A stretch of DNA of 64,000 nucleotides from assembly GCA_963555705.1 (NCBI GenBank), contig OY743184.1:24712859-24776858 (forward strand), given 5' to 3'. This document shows, one piece after another, positions 32,519-42,494 of this stretch. The position numbers and the translations under genes are program-made. Every line of letters starts with the position of its first letter. Within the stretch, counting starts at the first letter, position 1. This DNA comes from Ligustrum vulgare. Its lineage: Eukaryota; Streptophyta; Magnoliopsida; Lamiales; Oleaceae. The notes beneath the pieces were generated by a model. It ran no database searches and was not told the origin of the DNA. It worked only from the letters and a program-made list of their open reading frames with translations.

Positions 32519-33128
32519 AGAGCAACTTCAATAATGGTGTATATTACATCTATTTGGTGATTTACGTCTTCAATTTGCCTTGAATGAGCTCCAATGGGAA
32601 TGTGTATATTGAATGTAAATAAACTTTCCAGTGAAAAATGTTATTTAGATGAATATTTGCATCTACATTTGCATCTCACATGGCCCACTTCCATGCAAAT
32701 TTCTGGAGCATTTTGGCTGAATTCATATGGATTTATGCGGAAATAATCGCATATATGCGGTTATACCCGCATAAAGCTATAGATTTTTCCCCATATATAA
32801 GATATATGAGATAAATCAATTGTTGGGCAAGACTCTTAGTCTTGTAACATTATAAATATTACTTTTTAATTTCTTAACCAAATTTCAAAATTTTTAGATA
32901 GATTTGTTCGTAACTTACATATAAATAGATACTGTCTAAAATAAAATAAATTAAGAAATTTTACTATCAACAACATTTGTGTAAGCTAAAAAATTAATAA
33001 AAGTTATAAATCTTACATCTACCATTGGAGCATAATTTTAGTTTAGATCCAGCGAAATATATATTGGGATGTAAAAGTGACTTTTCGGGGGTGTAAACTG
33101 TAAATTACGCCATGATTAGAATTGCTCT
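32519..33128. mobile_element. 610-bp MITE with AGAGCAA termini
   Basis: Left AGAGCAACTTCAATAATGG and right CCATGATTAGAATTGCTCT are imperfect terminal inverted repeats. Flanking trinucleotides GTA and TTA (if the terminus is GAGCAA) would suit a Harbinger/Tourist TWA target only loosely, so the superfamily is open. Confidence 0.6.
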
Positions 33129-33429
33129 TAGTAATAACAATTCAAACACTACAATTAACATAAAAATCCCGTAAAATACCTACATTCAACATAGAACTCA
33201 ATCCAAACACAAAATTTCAACACATTAACTACATCCATACATAAAATTAAAACTAAATCCATTATGCATGGAAAAAATAAGTTATTAATTAAATATCTAA
33301 TTTCACATTCGTACAATGCACGTATATATTTCAAAGACTAAATTACAGAAAAAGTACAATTGAAAAAAAAAGAAGCAACAAATTACGAAAATCCAGTGCC
33401 TACTTTTCCCAAGAGAGTGTCATGTGAAA

Positions 33430-33720
33430 CGGAACATGGCCTGATCTCCATGAGGTTTTAGATGAGCACGAACTTCAGGCAACATCTGCTCATACATCCC
33501 CTTCGCAACTTGATATATACCTCTATGCACAAGCACATCCAATCCCTAATGAGAAATTTTGTATCATTTCCTTAATTAATGTTATTTCCGCGGATAAAAC
33601 TTAAATTTTAACCCCAAAACATGAAGAATTCAATAAATAGTTTACAAGCTTGGTAGGAAATTTAATTATTACCTCAAAATGAACGTGCTCGAAGAGTAGA
33701 TTTGCTGTCACGATGCCATT
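33430..33720 (-). pseudogene. unidentified two-exon fragment
   Basis: Minus-strand exon 1 (about 33735-33673) reads GFRVNGIVTANLLFEHVHFE before GTAAT. Exon 2 (about 33549-33425) starts after TTAG with [20 protein letters not shown] and continues in the same phase, ending DQAMFRF. The joint is phase 0, the sequence is not low complexity, and splice signals are in place. I do not recognise the family. It abuts the receptor-kinase fragments but does not match kinase motifs. Confidence 0.4.
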
Positions 33721-33734
33721 GACTCGGAATCCTT

Positions 33735-34835
33735 GCTTTAACCAATTATATAATTTTCTCTCAAGTTGTCAGTCATCCTCATGATGTCTTCATATACATG
33801 AAGGGCCATACTCATGTGAAGAAAAAAAGCTTTGGGAGCGATTGATTAACTATCAGATGAAAAGCTTAGGAAACATATTCTAGCCACTCGGATGGGCAAC
33901 AAATAATGGAAATCAACAATGACTAAATAGACATGAAAAAGATACATATAGATACAGTTATTGGTGCTAATGTCAATTTCGATTCAGATACGATGGTATT
34001 CTCACCTAGCTCGGTTGGGTGAGATGCATGAGCTAAGCTAGTACACATAAAGACTAAGATTCCCCAAGAAGCTAAAAAATAAAAAGGTTAATTAAAATGA
34101 ACCAATGGTAAGCAAACAATTAAAACAAGTAAAAAAAAAATAAGAATTTTTTTAATAAATAATATATTTGAAAACTGAAATCATCACCCCCTCAGGTAAA
34201 AATCTTGTGTCAGAATATTCCCATCGATCAAGATTGTTAAATGATACATTCCTACAAAGACATAATTATATTCAAGAAAAAAATAATGCTTTCATACATC
34301 AAAAGTCGTAAAATACTTGCTGGTAGTAGAATGGTGAGACTGATACAATTGGCCAGAGACGTAACATCACCAGATAAAGAATAGTTCTCCAGATTACTGT
34401 TTTTTCAAGAAAGGTCATAAACATTTTATTAATTGAATAAATCACTGATGAAAATATTGAGAACAATAAAGAGATAATTTGTTTGACATTTAACCACCAA
34501 TATCATTTGGAGGGCGATAACTTACAGCAAGAAGAGATTTTGATCAAAGAAAAAATTCAAATTTCTGGGTTATGTAGAATGTTCTTATGGATACTCATGC
34601 TCACCAGCTTCTAAAATGACGGGGGAATAGTTCCATTCAGTTTGTTGTGTATGTTACTGTCATCAAAGCATTCAGCAAATAATCTAGAAAGATGAAACTT
34701 TAAGAAAGAAATTAAGGGAATACAATACTACATTAGATGCTTACAGGCTATTCAAATTTGTACAAGAGCTAAGATTATCTGGTAAAGGTCCATCTAATTA
34801 AGTAGTCGTTGGCAACAATTTTGTGATAAAGCAAC
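33735..34835 (-). pseudogene. ERECTA-family LRR receptor-like kinase pseudogene
   Basis: Four colinear minus-strand pieces match the order of this family. LRR LDGPLPDNLSSCTNLNSL at about 34742-34793 (preceded by a frameshifted LLANDYL). LRR NKLNGTIPPSF with a stop where Gln would be, near 34608-34645. The last LRR start NVSFNNL near 34235-34256. The juxtamembrane/kinase start MALHVYEDIMRMTDNL, then ENYIIG, near 33740-33812. Small exons separated by introns also fit ERECTA genes. The kinase catalytic core is absent after IIG and stops are present. In living plants these receptors bind EPF/EPFL peptides at the plasma membrane; this copy is dead and is interrupted upstream by element E. Confidence 0.7.
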
Positions 34836-34856
34836 AAAATCAATACCTTGGTTACG

Positions 34857-34861
34857 GTCTC
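34857..34861. repeat. target-site duplication of element E, left
   Basis: GTCTC, repeated exactly at 38608-38612. Confidence 0.88.
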
Positions 34862-35362
34862 TATTGGGTTTTTTGATACCCAATAAATTCGGACGATGAT
34901 ATAAAACAGATGTGGGAATAAAACGACACCTCGATAGATAGTTCGGCTCGATAATGACACGGGGCCACTCGAAGTGACTTAATTGATAGTTGCTTGTGGC
35001 CCACTTGGACGACCCATTTGTGATGATTTTGGGTCATAGCACTTGGGCTTGGGATTTATTGGGTTGGCCCATTTATTGGTGCCCTTAGCCCAAACCTAAT
35101 ATATATCCTGTTGGCTCATTACTCTGGTGATTTTTCTTGGAGGCTGGAACCTGAGAATTTGAATTTGGAGGAGGGAGGGAGAACGTGACTTGGAGCCTTG
35201 CTTGGTAGCCTCCACTGTGATTCACTTTCTTCTTCTTCTTCTTCTTCTTCTTACATTGGTGTAACCAAGAAGTATGTTATTGAGTCGAGCTTGAATCGAG
35301 GTGTCGTATTGAAATGCTTACTGAGCCCGAGGAGTATCAAAGATTCAACCACATTTTCAACA
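34862..35362 (+). repeat. 5' LTR of element E
   Basis: 501 bp. It includes an expanded CTT run (about 35228-35252) that is shorter in the 3' LTR, accounting for most of the length difference. Confidence 0.9.
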
Positions 35363-35375
35363 TGGTATCAGAGCC
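35363..35375 (+). other. primer binding site of element E
   Basis: TGGTATCAGAGCC immediately after the terminal CA of the 5' LTR. Confidence 0.93.
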
Positions 35376-36352
35376 AATGGTGGCTGGAGAATAGAAGGAA
35401 CGGGCTACAAAAGGTGTGCTGAAGAAGGAGCTTAAAAACCGAAGACGGTGAGAGAGGACCGTTGTGCAACCGGAAGAAGCCGAACCAAAGGAGAGCCACT
35501 GTCCATTTTCCAAAACCCGACCTCCGTCCAACCAACCGGAGCAATACCAACACCAAAAGAACCGCCTCATCGTGGAGAACACTCGACCAGAAGGCGGCGC
35601 AGTTCCGACGGCTGAGAGGCGGCAAACAGCGGAAGAAGGTTGTGAAAACCGGACATAAAAGGCTGAATTCCGGCCAAACGAAAAATCTGGTGGAGAAACC
35701 ACCACCACCGGTGAACTCAGGGAGCTGGGGCGCACCTCCCTGTGTGGCGCATCTTCCCGACTGCGGCGCTTGGGTCCGACGATCGGCGCATGTGGCGGCG
35801 CGTGTGGTGGCTCCGGCGAGGTAGTTTTTGAGGCAGTTTCCTATTTTCAATATTTCTGACATTTTGGCATGGTTAGATTTTCGTTTCAGGTTTTGGAATT
35901 TTATTTGGACGAATTTGCCCTTGGTGGTTCGAAAGTCGATTCTTGGTTGCTGTGGTGCTGAATTTGGGACAAAGTTGGCGGTCTTAAATTTGATAAAATT
36001 TCGCATCTCTCGATCTTACGGACATTGAAAAGTCCGCTCTGGTAAATTGGCTGAAACTGTTTAAATTCCTGCAATAGCAGACCATCGTGTGGGTTGGTCA
36101 TTAGGATTGGGGGTTGTCATTGCTTGACAACCATTGCCTGTTGCTAGAATTTAGGTTTTAATTGTCTTACCTGCTTACGTGCTTGAGGTGTTAAGCTACT
36201 CTAAATTGTTTGTTCGGTCTTTTGATTGTGTATTAACGAATTTCCTATTTGTTGTATTCTTTTGTTAATCCTGTTAGGTTTCTTTTGACTTTAGGACCAC
36301 TTGTTGTGGTTAATTGTCAATTTGTGATTTCTTGTTCATTTCGTGTCTTAAA
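35376..36352 (+). other. 5' leader of element E
   Basis: About 980 bp, G/C-richer at 35400-35830. Overlapping open frames exist on both strands (for example 35368-36006 on the minus strand) but show no domain and share sequence, as expected for GC-rich noncoding DNA. Confidence 0.55.
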
Positions 36353-37204
36353 ATGACTGCACATTTTGATTTGGGGGTTTTCGATGGGAAAGGGGATTTT
36401 TCCATTTGGCAACAAAAAATGAAGGGAATTTTGGTTCAACAAAAGGCTTCAAAAGCTATTACTGGCATTTATCCCGCTGATTTATCAAAGGAACAAACAA
36501 AAGAATTAGATGAGCTTACTTACACTTCAATTATTTTACACATATCTGATGTTGTTTTGAGAAAAGTTGGTAAACTTAAAACCACGGAAGAACTTTGGAA
36601 AAAGTTACAGGACTTGTATTTGCTTAAAACTATTTCTAACAAAATTTACTTACTCGAAAAAAATTTCAGCTTTAAAATGGATCCTACAAAGGATTTAGAT
36701 GACAATCTTGATGTGTTTAACAAACTTGTGTAAGATATTGTTAACTGTGATGATGAGGTGTCTAAAATGTACAAGGCCATTATTTTACTTAATTCTATGC
36801 CTGAATCATTTAGAGAGGTTAAGAATGCAATTAAGTATGGTAGGGACAACCTAACACCTGAGATTGTCATAGATTCCCTTAAGAGTAAGGAGATGGAAAT
36901 TAAGGCTGAGAAAGAGGTTAAGAGGAGTGGTGAATTGCATATGTTGAGGGGTCATTTTAAGCAAAAGTGTCATATTCAAAACAGTGGTGACTCGAGTGAT
37001 GACTTGAGTGAGGATGGTGGTAAGCATAAAGGTAAAGGTTGGGACAATTCAAGGTCCGGTATGGGTGGCAAGCGATGTTTCGGCTGTGGTAAGAGTGGAC
37101 ACTTTACAAGAGACTGTCCTAAGAAGAAGAAAAAGGGGAGAAGTGAGGCGAATGTGATTGAGTCTAGTTATGACCCAAGTGTGATTGAGGGTGACCCTTA
37201 TTGA
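36353..37204 (+). pseudogene. Copia-type gag of element E, one in-frame stop
   Basis: Start chosen at MTAHFDLGVFDGKGDFSIW, the conserved gag opening. About 283 codons with a TAA at 36731-36733 (after NKLV) and the same frame continuing. UBN2 gag domain spans residues about 15-170 (TTEELWKKLQDLY, LLNSMPESFREVKNAI). A CCHC knuckle CFGCGKSGHFTRDC lies near residue 245, followed by a Lys-rich segment. It would form the particle and bind RNA. A single substitution to stop is the only clear lesion. There is no protease after the knuckle: it ends IEGDPY. Confidence 0.85.
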
Positions 37205-38118
37205 TAGGGTTCCTAGTTACTGCATGTGCATCTGTGTGATCCTGTCTGCATGTGTGTGATTACTTAATTCGATGCATTGTTTTGTGTAGCATTTCACGTT
37301 GTTTGATATGTGTTATTTTGCATGAATTTGTGTGTAATCAGTCTTTACTTAGTGTAATGTGTTGGCATGCATAGTGGGTTTGTGATGCATTAGAAGTGAG
37401 TGTGAGTGTGGATATGTCTTTTGGTAATGTGTGGAGTAAATGCCTGATAGTGCATTGATGAGATGTACGGGGGGTGAGTGTGACATTTGAATGTCCTGTA
37501 AATCTTCTATCTGAAAATCCTGGCCGGGTGGAGTGTTAGAGACACTTAGATCACTTCTATTAGGTGGAGACCCATTATCCCCTTAAGTTGAGAGAAGTGT
37601 GGTATTGATAGAGGAGCATCCCATAGATTTAGGATATATTCTTGTTTACCAGTTAGGCATGTGTGGTGACCAATCTAGTGAGCATATGTGGCGGTGTGTG
37701 TGATATGTGTTCTCGAGGAGAGAGATACACGGAATGGGATAGGATAATTGTGTGAGGTCCTTTCATGAGGTTATTTATGCATTGTGGTGGATATGTGTTG
37801 GCCGTCGTGTTTGATTAACTTGGAGTTAGTCTTATGTTCTTGTGTGAGCATGTTTGAAAAAATTTCTGTATTATCTTATGGTTATATCTGTCATTGCATG
37901 TTGTATGTTCTTCATTGATTACTGTGATTATCTATCTTCTGCTTGGATATTTTTGACCTTAGTCCTAGCGAGTAAATGGAGCAGGTATGGTGTGTGTTTC
38001 GAGTGCGAGACACGAGGTAAGTTCTGTGATTCCAATTTTATTGGATTACCTTGATTGGACAAGTATAAACATTGTGTTGTTTTTCCTTGGAGATTGATTG
38101 GGTATCAATGTAAAGATT
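37205..38118 (+). other. pol-less 3' interior of element E
   Basis: About 900 bp, TG-rich (many TGTGTG words), without any pol motif in six frames. The purine stretch before 38119 is weak (GTAAAGATT), so the polypurine tract is uncertain. Confidence 0.6.
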
Positions 38119-38607
38119 TGTTAGGTTTTTTGATACCCAATAAATCCGGGCGATGATGTAAAACAGTTGTGGGAATAAAACGACACCTCGATAGATAGTT
38201 CGGCTCGATAATGACACGGGGCCACTCGAAGTGACTTAATTGATAGTTGCTTGTGGCCCACTTGGACGACCCATTTGTGGTGATTTTAGGTCATAGCACT
38301 TGGGCTTGGGATTTATTGGGTTGGCCCATTTATTGGTGCCCTTAGCCCAAACCTAATATATATCATGTTGGCTCATTAGTCTGGTGATTTTTCTTGGAGG
38401 CTGGAACCTGAGAATTTGAATTTGGAGGAGGGAGAGAGAACGTGACTTGGAGCCTTGCTTGGTAGCCTCCACTGTGATTCACTTTCTTCTTCTTCTTACA
38501 TTGGTGTAACCAAGAAGTGTGTTATTGAGTCGAGCTTGAATCGATGTGTCGTATTGGAATGCTTACTGAGCCCGAGGTGTATCAAAGATTCAACCACATT
38601 TTCAACA
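38119..38607 (+). repeat. 3' LTR of element E
   Basis: 489 bp starting TGTTAGGTTTTTTGATACC and ending TTTTCAACA, followed by GTCTC. Confidence 0.9.
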
Positions 38608-38612
38608 GTCTC

Positions 38613-39000
38613 CAATCAACATTGCCAGTAAAATATCGCAATGTGTCTCAAATATCAACTTCAAAAGAAACAGTTAACCATTCTAAACAAATAAGATTAT
38701 CCAAACATTTAAAAGCATCAACGTTAATATAAAAGATAATGAAATCTTTCTGCGAATCAAGGACAATGAGTTCTTTATACGAATCAATCTCGAAGACGTA
38801 CCTTAAATTTATATAGTATTAAGTTTAGTTTATGCGTAGTATTTGATTCCTCATTATTCCTAGCAGAAAAAACCTTGTCATTAGACGGCACATCAGGAGC
38901 TATAGCAATATGGGGCGGGGGATCCATTAAATTAGCCACATGAAACATATAACTTTTCAAAATTGCCATTTTTTGTAAATTGTCTTTATTATCCTTAATG
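38613..39000. other. sequence between element E and the pararetrovirus
   Basis: Continues the host-side target of element E and then passes into the AT-rich viral region without a visible junction. The open frame 38784-38969 (-), with VANLMDPPPHIAIAPDVP, is not recognised. The exact viral boundary cannot be placed. Confidence 0.3.
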
Positions 39001-39249
39001 AAGTTAGTTATTTTCTTTGCAATATATATTCTTTAATTTAGTTTGATTGATTTAATTCAATATTTTTCATTATATTCATATTTTTTAACCTTTTAAGTTC
39101 TTCTAAAAATGTTCTATGTTGTGATAATTTTTCAAAAGATTTAGGATGATCTTTTTTAATTATATATCCTAACGTTATTCCTTCTGAAACTTTTTCTATA
39201 TCTTCGTATTCTTCTATAATTTTATGAACTGTATTTATATTTTTTGCTA

Positions 39250-39443
39250 TTTCAACAAAATTAAATTCTATTCTATATAGGATAGCATGGTCAATATCTC
39301 ATATATCTCTTTTAGTTTAGATTGTCAAACAGAATGTATATTTTTAGATTTTTCAACGATAGCTAATAAGAATGAAATTTCTTTGTATTCTAAATATAGT
39401 TTATGATCACAATTATTAAAAGTTGATGCTTCTGAAGTATCCA
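39250..39443 (-). pseudogene. small ORF remnant of the caulimovirid
   Basis: A short frame opening MDTSEASTFNNCDHKLYLEY follows the tandem paralogues and is broken by stops after about 40 codons. No known domain. It lies at the far 3' end of the viral block and fades into AT-rich sequence. Confidence 0.3.
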
Positions 39444-39484
39444 TTAATTATCAGGTTGATAAATTATTATACAAATTTTTTTGA

Positions 39485-39668
39485 TATAAATCCATTCTTT
39501 AATCTAGTAAAATACAATAATCTGCAATATATTGTTCGTATTTCTCTAAAAGTTTATTATATTCTTCAAAAGATATGTTTTCATTTTCCATTTGATTTTT
39601 AATATCTTCCATTTTATCTTTCAATTTTTCTAAAAGGTTATCTAATCTTTCGATTGTATATTCTGGCA
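39485..39668 (-). pseudogene. small caulimovirid-region ORF, paralogue 2
   Basis: Starts MPEYTIERLDNLLEKLKDKM one base after the stop of the preceding ORF and runs about 56 codons to YIADYCILLD, where a stop interrupts. It is clearly related to the ORF at 39669-39935 (shared YTIE-LDNLLE and QYI-DY blocks at the same spacing), so the pair arose by tandem duplication. Predicted helical/coiled coil. Function unknown. Confidence 0.5.
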
Positions 39669-39935
39669 TTAGGTTTGGACTGTATTTGTCATAATTTTAT
39701 TTTCTAAATCTATTTTAAGCTGTAATATATCAGAATAGTCTATAATGTATTGATCATGATTTTCTGAAAGTATATAATATTGTTCAGATGATTCATCCAT
39801 ATCTATTAATCGAGATATAATGTTATCTATTTTTTCCATTATTCTTTCTAACAAATTGTCTAATCCTTCAATAGTATATCCAGACATTATAAAAATAGAG
39901 GTAAATAATTTATAAAGTTTCAAGTAATTTTTCAA
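39669..39935 (-). CDS. small caulimovirid-region ORF, paralogue 1
   Basis: 88 codons; an internal Met at MSGYTIEGLDNLLE (about 39884) aligns with the start of paralogue 2 and is the likelier start. Rich in I, L, E and D, helical, with QYIIDYSDILQLKIDLEN at the end. No known family recognised. It sits downstream of the viral intergenic region. Coding status is uncertain because neighbours are broken. Confidence 0.45.
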   Translation of the reverse strand: MKNYLKLYKLFTSIFIMSGYTIEGLDNLLERIMEKIDNIISRLIDMDESSEQYYILSENHDQYIIDYSDILQLKIDLENKIMTNTVQT

Positions 39936-39937
39936 AT

Positions 39938-40285
39938 TCTATCAGTGTTTGAAAATTGATAATATCTATATCAGCCATGATATCTATACTTGGTTCAAAT
40001 TGTATATTATATTTTGAAAAAAAATTCTTTCTTTTTTCTAATTTATCAATTATATCTTGAATATCTTGTATTACTATAGATCTTACAGTTCCTTAAACGA
40101 AGTTTTCTATCAAATTTTCTTTAAAACTTTTTAATATCTCCCGTAATGCATAAAGTTGCTCTTGGTATCCTATTTTATCAATTTCATTTCCATATTCAAT
40201 TCATTTTTTATTTTTGATATTCTTCTTAACTTAATAAGGACCTCTCTTATATGTGGGTTTTCTTATGATTTAATTTTCTTCATTC
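39938..40285 (-). pseudogene. broken small ORF in the caulimovirid region
   Basis: Starts MNEEN and has stops after a few codons and again twice more, but between them reads like one protein: KIGYQEQLYALREILKSF, IQDIQDIIDKLEKRKNFF, IINFQTLIEFEKLLETL. Helical, charged. Family unknown. Confidence 0.4.
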
Positions 40286-40299
40286 ATGATGTTAAATTT

Positions 40300-40656
40300 T
40301 CAAAAACTGGTAAAGAATGATTCGTCTCTTCTATCACTGTCATAATCTATTATAAGATCATAATCATTATCACTACTAAACATATATCCTAAATATAATT
40401 CATTATTTATTTCAGTATTGTCACTATCAAGCCAAAAGTAAATGATTGATTTTGTAATTTCTATTCCTAATAGTTCTTTTATTTTAGGAAAAATAGCTAA
40501 CAAACATGGCATATAGACATGATATAATAACTTTTTTATTTCATTATTGGGTCTAGTAAATTGTTTATACATGAATAAATGTTCAATTATGCTATGATAT
40601 TCATCTTTATAAGGACTATTTTGATAATTAAACTTAATAGTTCTAAATTCTCCCAT
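40300..40656 (-). CDS. 118-codon ORF after the viral intergenic region
   Basis: Starts MGEFRTIKFNYQNSPYKDEY and ends RRDESFFTSF with an acidic segment (SSDNDYDLIIDYDSD). It is the first substantial ORF after the TATA box and poly(A) signal on the same strand, where a caulimovirid would have its first gene. It does not resemble the ORF that follows the primer site at 48415. No domain recognised. Confidence 0.45.
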   Translation of the reverse strand: MGEFRTIKFNYQNSPYKDEYHSIIEHLFMYKQFTRPNNEIKKLLYHVYMPCLLAIFPKIKELLGIEITKSIIYFWLDSDNTEINNELYLGYMFSSDNDYDLIIDYDSDRRDESFFTSF

Positions 40657-41125
40657 AATTACTTGTTTTAACAGTTCTTCCTCCTCCTAATTCCATAAAG
40701 ATAGATATATTAAGAATACTAACCTATTTTCCTGTTCTTTGTACCTTTGAATTTTCCTTCTGATATTAGTGACCTTCGGGTTCATAGGTTTCTGTTATCA
40801 TTCCTTTCAACGGTCTTCTTCCTTTATGGGTAATTAGCCTCACCTGAATCCATGTCTTCACTGTATAATATCTTGCTGGAAAATATTTTGAACAAAGTGT
40901 AGGGAGTTTTCTTAATAATATACCTTCTTTAGAAAATAAGATTTAGAAGACAGAAATTTAGAAACTCGTATCTTTTTTTTATAAAACGATTGGAATTTTA
41001 TTGATTCAAAGAGGATTGGTACAAGACTTTGGTATGAGGATTTTTTCAAAGACAGAGGATTTTCTTGGCTTTCTCACAAGTTGAGTGCTCAAATGATCTC
41101 TGCCTTTCAACTAGTCCGGAGGCCT

Positions 41126-41134
41126 CTATTTATA
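41126..41134 (-). promoter_or_regulatory. pararetroviral TATA box
   Basis: TATAAATAG followed by GAGGCCTCC, a long-RNA promoter core in the intergenic region. Confidence 0.7.
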
Positions 41135-41208
41135 ATCTTACATTGGACACAATTACATCATTTCTTACATCATAGACCTAATAATTTTATAGCTTTTCAT
41201 AATACTAT

Positions 41209-41267
41209 AAGGACATACTTGTCCCTCTATTATTTATTACAAGGACATACTTGTCCCTCTATTATTT
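41209..41267. repeat. 32-bp tandem repeat upstream of the TATA box
   Basis: AAGGACATACTTGTCCCTCT followed by ATTATTT occurs twice with a 32-bp period. Each copy contains the palindrome-like AGGACATACTTGTCCCT. A possible enhancer duplication. Confidence 0.85.
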
Positions 41268-41348
41268 GTTTCCTCACATGGCCCTTAAATGGGGGCTGTC
41301 TATTTTTTGCCACGCTTCATCCTTTTTAATAGAGCAGATACAAGTTGT

Positions 41349-42490
41349 CCATCAATTTTGTTGGCATGTGGGGCAATTTTTGGCAATGCACGCCTCTTGT
41401 AAGGTAGCAAAGCTTCCCTGGATTTGATGAGTGTCAAACTTGTTGATGTATTCTTCCAAGATTATTGACTTTTCTTTTCCTCCATTAGTGAGGAGGGTCC
41501 ATCCATTATATTGACATATGCATTTGAATTTTTTATCATACAAGTTTTTTGCAATGTTGTAAAGAACCTTAATTCCCAACACCCTTCGAGATCTAAACCA
41601 TGATCTTATAATATTAGGTACATGTTTGGTATTTTTTCCAACTTCAATCTGGAAATCTCGAGCAAGATATCCAATTGTGATAATTAGGGGTGGGCATTAA
41701 CCCACCCAAACCGTCGAACCAGCCCAAACCAACCCAACCCGATCGGTTTGGGATGGTTTTGATGAAAATTGGGTTGGGTTGGGTTGTGGGTTGGGTGAAA
41801 AACTCAACCCAACCCAATAAAAATTTTAAAGATATAAGACCATTTAAATTTCAAGAATCTCAAGCCCATTTTTAATTTGGATGAAACTCAAATATGGTTT
41901 GAACATATTTTAGTTTTATTAGATAGTATTCAGTTTATTATATTAGAGTTTATTGTATTGTATATAATTTATTTGAGTTAATATTTGATTTATAGGCATA
42001 ATTTTTTAATTTTCGATAATTTTCAACTAATTGAGCCATAGCCCAAACCACCCAACCCAACACAACCCGACCGAAACTTGATTGGGTTGTGTTTAAACTC
42101 ATGTTTGGGTTGGGTTGAGCTGATTTTTTATCAACCCGACCATAGTGGGTTGGGTTTGGGTTGGGAAAAAAATCGACCCAACCAAACCCACGCCCACCTC
42201 TAGTGATAATATGCTCAGCAGGATAACACACCCTTCCATCAATTTCAGGACTGATTGAATAAAATTTTAAATACATCCTTCCATTCAATCTCAATTATGT
42301 TATCGCTCAATTCTTTAGTATAATTGTAATGAAATTTTGAGATTTCCATCAATTGCTTGAAACTTTCCTGGAGAGTTTCTGCTAATTGCTCAATTCCAAG
42401 TTTTATATATTCAGCTTCCTCTGCGAGGAAGTTCATTTGTTGTTTGGCGACTATCAAGGATTTTTCGATATTATCCATCTGCAAATTCAA
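41349..42490 (-). pseudogene. caulimovirid ORF after RNase H, interrupted by a MITE
   Basis: N-terminal part (42490-42245) is a coiled coil (IEKSLIVAKQQMNFLAEEAE). After a stop it continues GRMYLKFYSISPEIDGRVCY to 42211. Skipping the hAT-type MITE and one 8-bp duplication, it goes on with GYLARDFQIEVGKNTKHV. It ends in NGWTLLTNGGKEKSIILEEY and CPTCQQN near 41355. Position after RT-RNase H and before the promoter is that of the inclusion-body/transactivator gene in related viruses, but I see no convincing transactivator motif, so the function stays open. Confidence 0.5.
41685..42202. mobile_element. hAT-type MITE inside the caulimovirid ORF
   Basis: 518 bp with termini TAGGGGTGGGC and GCCCACCTCTA and a perfect 8-bp duplication GTGATAAT (41677-41684 and 42203-42210). 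Subterminal regions are full of CCCAACCC/GGGTTGGG words. Non-coding. Confidence 0.92.
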
Positions 42491-42494
42491 TATT

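Larger units (their letters stand above)
34862..38607 (+). mobile_element. gag-only LTR retrotransposon (TR-GAG-like, element E)
   Basis: LTRs 34862-35362 (501 bp) and 38119-38607 (489 bp), TSD GTCTC, Met-tRNA primer site at 35363. The 2.76-kb interior has one Copia-type gag with a zinc knuckle and no trace of protease, integrase or RT in the 900 bp after it. This is the layout of terminal-repeat elements with only a gag domain; polymerase functions would have come from other elements. The 5' LTR begins TA where the 3' LTR has TG. Confidence 0.9.
40660..41345 (-). promoter_or_regulatory. caulimovirid intergenic region: promoter, leader, poly(A) signal
   Basis: On the minus strand, a 32-bp tandem repeat (41209-41267) lies 75 bp upstream of TATAAATAG (41126-41134), and AATAAA (40997-41002) lies about 100 bp downstream of the expected start. 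Caulimovirids place the poly(A) signal shortly after the cap site to make terminally redundant RNA, so this arrangement is diagnostic. The remaining 330 bp would be the RNA leader; I see no good primer site in it (best is TAATATCAGAAGG near 40790). Activity is inference. Confidence 0.75.

Noticed and set aside
34775..34960. 61-codon minus ORF
   Set aside because: Crosses the edge of element E into the ERECTA relic; only the part up to 34835 has meaning, in another frame.
35337..36028. Several overlapping open frames of 100-212 codons on both strands
   Set aside because: They lie in the GC-richer leader of the gag-only element, overlap each other in opposite strands, and show no motif.
40760..40800. 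Possible second viral primer site (TAATATCAGAAGG)
   Set aside because: Only about 8 of 12 positions agree with TGGTATCAGAGC, and the following ORF is not next to it; too weak to call.
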